A stretch of DNA of 10,743 bases from Ferroglobus sp964463865 (GTDB taxonomy: Archaea; Halobacteriota; Archaeoglobi; Archaeoglobales; Archaeoglobaceae): NCBI GenBank assembly GCA_964463865.1, contig CAYXDX010000060.1, forward strand, positions 1 to 10,743, given 5' to 3'. The notes below the pieces were generated by a model that was given only the letters and a program-made list of their open reading frames with translations, was not told the DNA's origin and searched no databases. The position numbers and the translations under genes were made by a program. Shown one piece after another: positions 6,364-10,743 of this stretch. Each line of letters starts with the position of its first letter. Position 1 is the stretch's first letter.

Positions 6364-6867
6364 GTGGAGGAGTTGAGAAAAGCTGTAGAGAAAAATATGG
6401 AGGAATTTGGATTTCCAGTAGCGCTGGACGAGAAGACTGGGGCGATGCAGTGGGTCGACATGAGAGAGTTGAGGCTGAGGTATTTCATCTGCATCGAGAA
6501 CATCTCCAAGTTCTTCGAAGGTTTGAGAGAGGGTAAGCTCTTGGCTACCAAGTGTAAGAAGTGCGGCGAGCTCTTCTTCCCGCCTCAAAGAGATTGCCCG
6601 ACGTGTAAGGACAGCGACATGGACTGGGTGGAGCTTAAAAAGGAGGGGACACTCGAAACGCTCACGGTGGTCTTTGTAAGGCCGCCAAGCTTTTCGATGC
6701 ACGATCCCTATACCGTGGCGATAGCGAAACTCGACGACGGAGTTAGAATTACTGCCTGGCTCAAGGGGGATCCGAAAAAGGTTAGGCCTGGGCAGAGGGT
6801 GAGGGTTGAGATATCGAGAAGAAAAGAAGGTTATTTAATGTATGAGCTCGTTCCGGTAGAGGGGTGA
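6364..6867 (+). CDS. DUF35 zinc-ribbon/OB-fold acyl-CoA-binding protein, thiolase partner
   Basis: This 167-residue protein belongs to the DUF35 family (rubredoxin-like zinc ribbon followed by an OB fold), which binds alongside thiolases and HMG-CoA synthase and is thought to channel acyl-CoA. The lead-in helix is SKFFEGLREGKLLATKC. The zinc site is CKKC-X10-CPTC (C64, C67, C78, C81), all four cysteines intact. The OB fold spans about 90-165, with GTLETLTVVFVRPP and PYTVAIAKLDDGVRITAWL. About 47 residues precede the usual DUF35 start, more than most members have; this segment (helix EELRKAVEKNMEEFG, then DMRELRLRYF) is unrecognised. GTG 6364 is chosen from ribosome binding site spacing, with ATG 6358 as the alternative. 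The gene sits between thiolase and dehydrogenase/hydratase with gaps of 5 and 4 bases, so co-translation and complex formation are likely. BbsA, the DUF35 partner in toluene degradation, is a functional parallel. Confidence 0.88.
   Translation: MEELRKAVEKNMEEFGFPVALDEKTGAMQWVDMRELRLRYFICIENISKFFEGLREGKLLATKCKKCGELFFPPQRDCPTCKDSDMDWVELKKEGTLETLTVVFVRPPSFSMHDPYTVAIAKLDDGVRITAWLKGDPKKVRPGQRVRVEISRRKEGYLMYELVPVEG
6861..6867 (+). promoter_or_regulatory. Ribosome binding site of the dehydrogenase/hydratase fusion
   Basis: GGGGTGA overlaps the DUF35 stop codon and lies five bases from GTG 6872. It supports the GTG start, which immediately precedes the Rossmann strand EIKKVAVIGGG. Confidence 0.7.
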
Positions 6868-6871
6868 TAGC

Positions 6872-8830
6872 GTGGAGATAAAGAAGGTTGCCGTTATAGG
6901 CGGAGGAACGATGGGTAGCGGCATCGCACAGGTCTGTGCGATGGCCGGCTACGAAGTGTGGGTTAGAGACATAAGCGAAGACTTCCTGAAAAGGGCTAAA
7001 GAAACGATCGAGAAGAACCTGAGAAAGGCTGTAAACAAGGGTAAGATAAGCATAACCAAGCTCAAGGAGATAGAGTCCAAGTTGCACTTTACGGTCGACC
7101 TGAAAGAAGCTGTAGAAGACGCGGACCTCGTAATTGAGGCAGTTCCAGAAGTAATGGACCTCAAGAAGCAGGTTTTCAAGGAGATATGCGAATACAACAA
7201 GAAGGCAATTCTCGCAACGAACACCTCCGGATTGAGCATAACCGAGCTGTCAAAGGCTACGGACAGGCCGGAGAAGTTCGTGGGAATGCACTTCTTCAAC
7301 CCAGTGCCTGTGATGGCGCTCGTCGAGGTCATTAGAGGAGAACACACGAGCGACGAAACTGTTAACGTAGCCGTGGAGTTCGTAAAGAGCCTTGGGAAGA
7401 CTCCGGTAGTAGTGAAGAAAGACGTTACGGGGTTCATAGTTAATAGGTGCCTCGTTCCTTACCTCGTGTTGGCTATTCAGGACGTGGAGAACGGAGTGGC
7501 GAGTAAGGAGGAAATAGACGCGACAATGCTGTACAACTACAAGTTCCCGATGGGTCCGATAGAGCTCTCTGACTTCGTCGGGCTGGACATACTCTACTAC
7601 TCAACCCAGCAGTGGGACATCGTGCCCAAGTCGAAGCTGCTTGAGGAGAAGTTCAACGCTAAAGAGCTGGGCATGAAGACTGGCAAGGGATTCTACGACT
7701 GGAGGCAGGGAAGACCCAAGATCCCGAAGGAGTTGGCCGGAAAATATGATGCTCTCAGGCTTATCGCCCCGATGGTTAACATAGCTGCAAGCCTAATCGA
7801 GATGGGCGTCGCTTCAGCCGAGGAAATAGACACCGCTATGAAACTCGGAACGAACATGCCCAAAGGACCCTGCGAACTCGGAGACGAGATAGGCTTGGAC
7901 GTCATACTGGCGAAGGTGGAAGAGCTATACAAAGAGAAAGGATACGAAATACTCAAGCCGTCGGAATACCTGAAGAAGCTCGTGGCTGAAGGAAAGACCG
8001 GAAAGAAAGCCGGAGCAGGCTTCTACACTTACGAAAAGACGACGTTCATGAACATAAAGATCGAGAAGGTTGAAGAGGGAATAGCGAAGCTCGTCCTCAA
8101 CAGACCGCACAGACTCAACGCTCTGACGATAGAGACGCTCGACGAAATCGTCAAGGCACTCGAAGAGCTCGAGAAGGACGAGAGCGTCAGGGTCGTGATA
8201 ATAACTGGTGAGGGCAGAGCATTCTCAGCGGGACTCGACCTTCAGGCCACGCTTGAAGGAGACATGCTGAAACCGTCGATAGCGATGATGCTCGCCATGA
8301 AAGGACAGCAGACGTTTACGGCCATAGAGAGGTTCCCGAAGCCGGTCATAGCGGCGATAAACGGCTACGCGTTCGGCGGTGGGTGTGAGCTCGCGTTAGC
8401 CTGCGACTTCAGAATAATGGCCAAGGGCGCTCAGATCGGACTTACTGAGACTGCTCTCGGAATTATTCCCGGCTGGGGTGGAACGCAGAGAATGGCGAAG
8501 GTCGTAGGACTGGCGAAGGCTAAAGAACTGGTGATGCTGGCGAAGAGGCTCACGGCAGAAGAGGCTGAAGCGATCGGGCTCGTTAACAAGGCAGTGGATC
8601 AGGAGAAGTTCTGGGAAGAAGTCATGAACTTGGCAAGAACCTTAGCGAAGGGAGCTCCTGTGGCCCTCAGACTCGCAAAGTACGCGATAAACTTCGGATA
8701 CGAATTACCAGTCGAAGCTGGGCAGGCGCTGGAAGCGGCCTACTTCGGAGTAGTAGCTTCGACCGAAGACGTTCAGGAAGGATTTAGCGCGTTCTTCGAG
8801 AAGAGAGAGCCGAAGTTCAAAGGTAAATAA
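6872..8830 (+). CDS. Bifunctional 3-hydroxyacyl-CoA dehydrogenase/enoyl-CoA hydratase
   Basis: This 652-residue fusion carries the two middle steps of beta-oxidation. Residues 1-185 are the NAD-binding domain: IGGGTMGSGIAQ (9-20), S119 in NTSG, H140 in GMHFFNPVPVM, E152; N191 in FIVNR follows. The spacing S119-H140-E152 equals that of the human dehydrogenase catalytic residues (S137-H158-E170). The C-terminal dehydrogenase domain is present twice (about 186-277, ending GKGFYDW; about 293-387, ending GAGFYTY). Residues 394-652 are a crotonase-fold hydratase: LNRPHRLNALT, oxyanion loop FSAGLD, GYAFGGGCELALACD with E506, and LTETALGIIPGWGGTQR with E526. E506 and E526 are 20 apart, like E144 and E164 of rat hydratase, so both sites look active. 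Domain order is opposite to bacterial FadB. Similar fusions occur in Archaeoglobales and in Crenarchaeota and Thaumarchaeota, where they can act on crotonyl-CoA/3-hydroxybutyryl-CoA. Chain length is unknown. Confidence 0.95.
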   Translation: MEIKKVAVIGGGTMGSGIAQVCAMAGYEVWVRDISEDFLKRAKETIEKNLRKAVNKGKISITKLKEIESKLHFTVDLKEAVEDADLVIEAVPEVMDLKKQVFKEICEYNKKAILATNTSGLSITELSKATDRPEKFVGMHFFNPVPVMALVEVIRGEHTSDETVNVAVEFVKSLGKTPVVVKKDVTGFIVNRCLVPYLVLAIQDVENGVASKEEIDATMLYNYKFPMGPIELSDFVGLDILYYSTQQWDIVPKSKLLEEKFNAKELGMKTGKGFYDWRQGRPKIPKELAGKYDALRLIAPMVNIAASLIEMGVASAEEIDTAMKLGTNMPKGPCELGDEIGLDVILAKVEELYKEKGYEILKPSEYLKKLVAEGKTGKKAGAGFYTYEKTTFMNIKIEKVEEGIAKLVLNRPHRLNALTIETLDEIVKALEELEKDESVRVVIITGEGRAFSAGLDLQATLEGDMLKPSIAMMLAMKGQQTFTAIERFPKPVIAAINGYAFGGGCELALACDFRIMAKGAQIGLTETALGIIPGWGGTQRMAKVVGLAKAKELVMLAKRLTAEEAEAIGLVNKAVDQEKFWEEVMNLARTLAKGAPVALRLAKYAINFGYELPVEAGQALEAAYFGVVASTEDVQEGFSAFFEKREPKFKGK

Positions 8831-8837
8831 TCAATCA

Positions 8838-8865
8838 TTTAATTTTTTTAGAAAAAATAATTAAA
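8838..8865 (+). terminator. Oligo-T terminator in an AT-only inverted repeat
   Basis: Eight bases after the fusion stop lies TTTAATTTTTTT (8838-8849) with seven T in a row, the usual archaeal termination signal. The following AAAAATAATTAAA (8853-8865) pairs with it over 12 positions with one unpaired T. As an RNA hairpin it would be weak at high temperature; the oligo-T run is the more likely signal. It would end or attenuate the thiolase operon before etfBA. The right arm may also act as the TATA region of etfB. Confidence 0.5.
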
Positions 8866-8866
8866 A
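8855..8866 (+). promoter_or_regulatory. Possible TATA element of etfBA
   Basis: AAATAATTAAAA is the only TATA-like stretch in the 68-base gap before etfB. Transcription would start near 8882-8888, leaving a very short leader around the GGAGGTGA site. The spacing is tight, so etfBA may instead be reached by readthrough from the thiolase operon. Confidence 0.35.
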
Positions 8867-8885
8867 GTGGCCTCAAAATTTCTCT

Positions 8886-8893
8886 GGAGGTGA
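8886..8893 (+). promoter_or_regulatory. Ribosome binding site that decides the etfB start
   Basis: GGAGGTGA is a near-perfect Shine-Dalgarno sequence. Its own GTG (8890) is in frame but cannot be both ribosome binding site and start; GTG 8899 lies six bases after GGAGGTG and gives the family-typical N-terminus MKIIVLAKH. Confidence 0.85.
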
Positions 8894-8898
8894 GTTAC

Positions 8899-9636
8899 GT
8901 GAAAATTATCGTTCTCGCGAAGCACGCAGCGGATCCCGAGAGCGAGATTCATCTCAAAGACGAGAAGACTCTCGACGAACGCGGACTGGTTTTCGACATA
9001 AACGACTGGGATAGATACGCAGTGGAGGAAGCGATAAGGATAAAGGAGAACGTCGGCGGAGAAGTCGTGGTCGTTGGTGTTGGACAGAGCGACGACACGC
9101 TGAGAAAGTGCCTGGCGATGGGCGCGGACAGAGCTATAAAGATTCCGATAGACGCCGGAATGGATCCGTTCGTTACTGCTTCGGCCATAAAAGAGGTCGT
9201 CGAAGCCGAGGGGTTTGACCTGATAATCTCGGGACTGATGAGTCAGGATTACAACAACGCCCTCGTGGGACCGCTTCTTGCCGGAATGCTCAACATCCCT
9301 TACGCGACGGCTGTAACGTCCCTAAAAATCGAGGACGGGAAGATAAGGGTGACAAGAGAGCTTGAAGGCGGCTATCAGGAGGAGGCAGTTCTGCCGACTC
9401 CCTGCTTGGTGACCGTTCAGAGCGGTATCAACGAACCGAGGTACGTTTCGATAATGGGTATAAAAAGGGCGAGGAGCAAGGAGCTCAAGGAAGTTAGCGT
9501 TTCTCAGGTCGAGGGCGTTTACGAAATCGAGAAAATGTACTATCCGCCAGTTAAGAAAGCCGAGATAATAACCGGAAGTCCGGACGAGATAGCTGAGAAG
9601 CTAATTCAAATACTCAAGGAGAGGGGGTTGCTATGA
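8899..9636 (+). CDS. etfB: Electron transfer flavoprotein, beta subunit
   Basis: This 245-residue subunit pairs with EtfA to form the soluble ETF heterodimer that accepts electrons from acyl-CoA dehydrogenases. The fold starts MKIIVLAKH; DINDWDRYAVEEAIRIKE matches the usual INPFDEYALEEALRLKE region, and LRKCLAMGADRAIKI follows. The family signature VTRELEGGYQEE...PTPCLVTVQSGINEPRY (151-182), followed by IMGIKRARSKEL, is well kept and contains the partner-recognition loop. The nucleotide-binding loop reads SGLMSQDYNNALVGP (111-125) where many ETFs have GxQAIDGDTxQVGP, so the AMP (or second FAD) site is divergent. Whether this ETF is a plain carrier or bifurcating cannot be settled by eye; no FixC/FixX-like gene is visible. 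Its stop overlaps the etfA start by ATGA, indicating translational coupling. Confidence 0.95.
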   Translation: MKIIVLAKHAADPESEIHLKDEKTLDERGLVFDINDWDRYAVEEAIRIKENVGGEVVVVGVGQSDDTLRKCLAMGADRAIKIPIDAGMDPFVTASAIKEVVEAEGFDLIISGLMSQDYNNALVGPLLAGMLNIPYATAVTSLKIEDGKIRVTRELEGGYQEEAVLPTPCLVTVQSGINEPRYVSIMGIKRARSKELKEVSVSQVEGVYEIEKMYYPPVKKAEIITGSPDEIAEKLIQILKERGLL

Positions 9637-10592
9637 GGGTGTTTGCGGTCGCGGAAATCAGGTTTGGCGAACTCGATCAGACGAGCATCGAGCTTTTGAA
9701 CTTGGCCAACTGCATTAAGGGTGACGGAAAGAGCGAAGCGGTCGTTATCGGGAAGGATGTCGGCAAGTTCGCCGAAGAGCTTTCCGGTTACGCTGACGTC
9801 GTGTGGAAGATTGAGGACGACTCCCTCGAAAACTACAACCCGGAGCTTTACGCTGACGTTTTACTCCAGCTCTTCGAGAAGGAGAAGCCGGACATCGTGC
9901 TCTTCGCGAACTCCTCAAGAGGTTCCGAACTTGCGCCGCTCGTGGCTTCGAAGCTCAACGCGCCGATAGTCACCGACGTCGTTAACGTCGAGGTTAAGGA
10001 TGGCGTTAAAGTCAGCAGATACATATTCCAGGGTAAGCTGATGGTGGACATACTGCTCAAGAAAGCGGATACATACGTGTTCACGGTTAGGCAGGGAGTT
10101 TTCAAGGAAGGCGAAAAGACGAGCGGAGAGGTTGTGGACGCTAATATCAAGCCGAGTGTAACGCCGAAGAGAGAGTTCGTTGGCATAATCGAGCCTGAAG
10201 TCGGAGAGGTGGACATTTCGCAGGCGGACATAATAGTCTCCGTTGGTAGAGGTATCGAAGACGCTTCGAACATCGAGCTCGCCGAGGAACTTGCCAAACT
10301 CCTTGGAGGAGTCGTTGCCGGTAGCAGACCCGTTATCGACAGCGGCTGGTTACCGAAAGACAGGCAGGTCGGAATTTCTGGCAAGACCGTGAAGCCGAAG
10401 CTATACCTCGCTCTCGGAATAAGCGGAGCGTTCCAGCACGTCATGGGTATGAAAGACAGCGAACTCATAATTGCGATAAACAAGGATCCGGAAGCGCCTA
10501 TATTCGGAGTGGCGCACTTCGGAATCGTGGGGGACATTTTTGAAGTCGTGCCAGCGCTGATAGAAAAACTTCAAAAACTCAAGTCATCCTAA
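9633..10592 (+). CDS. etfA: Electron transfer flavoprotein, alpha subunit
   Basis: This 319-residue subunit carries the redox FAD of ETF. The N-terminal domain (1-about 185) is followed by the FAD-binding domain. The signature includes AGSRPVIDSGWLPKDRQVG (229-247), SGKTVKPKLYLALGISGAFQH (249-269) and MKDSELIIAINKDPEAPIF (273-291). R232 matches the conserved arginine near the flavin (R249 in human ETF). S249 occupies the place of human T266, the residue that hydrogen-bonds flavin N5, so the flavin potential may differ. H295 in VAHFGIVGD replaces the usual aspartate of VADYGLVGD. The ATG lies within the etfB stop (ATGA) behind a purine-rich GAGAGGGGG. Location beside acyl-CoA dehydrogenase, thiolase and dehydrogenase/hydratase genes points to beta-oxidation electrons; the membrane acceptor is not in this window. 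Confidence 0.96.
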   Translation: MRVFAVAEIRFGELDQTSIELLNLANCIKGDGKSEAVVIGKDVGKFAEELSGYADVVWKIEDDSLENYNPELYADVLLQLFEKEKPDIVLFANSSRGSELAPLVASKLNAPIVTDVVNVEVKDGVKVSRYIFQGKLMVDILLKKADTYVFTVRQGVFKEGEKTSGEVVDANIKPSVTPKREFVGIIEPEVGEVDISQADIIVSVGRGIEDASNIELAEELAKLLGGVVAGSRPVIDSGWLPKDRQVGISGKTVKPKLYLALGISGAFQHVMGMKDSELIIAINKDPEAPIFGVAHFGIVGDIFEVVPALIEKLQKLKSS

Positions 10593-10608
10593 ATTTTTTG
10601 GTGGTATC

Positions 10609-10743
10609 ATGAGCGAAGAAAAGCTACTGACAATTACGGCAGAATTCATCGAGAACGTTTCGGACGAAAAGATCGAAAAACTCGCGAGCGCTCTAATGCG
10701 ACTCGTAGAGGACGAGAAGCTTGTAAAGGCGCTTGACACCCTC
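10609..10743 (+). CDS. Hypothetical protein, 3'-truncated by the window edge
   Basis: An ATG at 10609 follows GGTGGT (10600-10605) with good spacing and opens a frame that runs to the right edge, 45 codons. The visible peptide starts MSEEKLLTITAEFIENVSDE and continues with charged, Leu/Ala-rich sequence (KLASALMRLVEDEKLVKALDTL) that looks amphipathic and helical. There is no signal peptide, membrane segment or cysteine motif in the visible part. I do not recognise the family. It begins 16 bases after the etfA stop and is probably in the same operon, although six T (10594-10599) between them could partly terminate transcription. By position it could relate to ETF electron transfer, but that is a guess from context. 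Confidence 0.6.
   Translation, partial: MSEEKLLTITAEFIENVSDEKIEKLASALMRLVEDEKLVKALDTL

Noticed and set aside
7990..8060. A separate gene start for the hydratase half at the Met of FMNIKIEKV.
   Set aside because: No ribosome binding site precedes it, the frame is continuous, and such fusions are known in archaea.
8890..8898. GTG 8890 as the etfB start.
   Set aside because: This GTG is part of the GGAGGTGA ribosome binding site itself; GTG 8899 has correct spacing and the normal EtfB N-terminus.
9848..10537. A 229-residue antisense reading frame opposite etfA.
   Set aside because: Its composition is Ser/Thr/Pro-rich low-complexity sequence mirroring the codon bias of etfA; it has no domain motif or ribosome binding site. 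Similar shadow frames opposite bpsA, the ligase and thiolase were dropped for the same reason.
1..10743. CRISPR arrays, insertion sequences, tRNA/rRNA genes, toxin-antitoxin or defence systems.
   Set aside because: No direct-repeat arrays, transposase motifs, terminal inverted repeats or structured RNA genes were seen; codon use is even across the genes, with no sign of recent transfer.

Overview
The window looks like chromosome from a hyperthermophilic euryarchaeon, most likely a member of the Archaeoglobales (inference; Archaeoglobus, Ferroglobus and Geoglobus cannot be separated by eye). The grounds are a branched-chain polyamine synthase of the kind found in thermophiles, heavy use of AGA/AGG arginine and ATA isoleucine codons, BRE/TATA promoters with start codons about 25-30 bases downstream (leaderless transcripts), GGAGGTG ribosome binding sites before the genes that do have leaders, a thiolase with its DUF35 partner, and a fused 3-hydroxyacyl-CoA dehydrogenase/enoyl-CoA hydratase. 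Coding density is very high and no gene-free stretch reaches 300 bases.

Layout. At the left edge is a 5'-truncated bpsA (+), whose stop overlaps that of a convergent gene by 4 bases. That gene (-) encodes an unusual fusion: a complete MoaD-like ubiquitin-fold domain ending in Gly-Gly, running directly into a full MoeA molybdopterin molybdenumtransferase. Back to back with it, sharing a palindromic TATA box, is a PaaK-family aryl/acyl-CoA ligase (+). It converges on an acyl-CoA dehydrogenase (-). A 233-base divergent promoter region separates the dehydrogenase from a tight rightward cluster: thiolase, DUF35 zinc-ribbon/OB protein and a 652-residue dehydrogenase/hydratase fusion. A short AT-rich gap follows, then etfB and etfA overlapping by ATGA, then the first 45 codons of an unidentified gene cut by the right edge.

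How the genes fit together. From about 2.4 kb on, the window holds nearly a complete acyl-CoA degradation pathway. The ligase would make the CoA thioester and the acyl-CoA dehydrogenase would form the enoyl-CoA, passing electrons to the ETF encoded by etfBA. The hydratase and dehydrogenase halves of the fusion would hydrate it and oxidise the 3-hydroxyacyl-CoA, and the thiolase with DUF35 would release acetyl-CoA. This fits an organism that oxidises fatty or aromatic acids, but the substrates cannot be read from sequence. The bpsA and MoaD-MoeA genes are unrelated to this pathway.

Most of the window is conventional archaeal metabolism. The item most worth a second look is the MoaD-MoeA fusion, because MoaD normally needs a free Gly-Gly C-terminus. 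Secondary points are the shared divergent TATA box and a possible promoter with a seven-codon ORF ahead of the thiolase operon.
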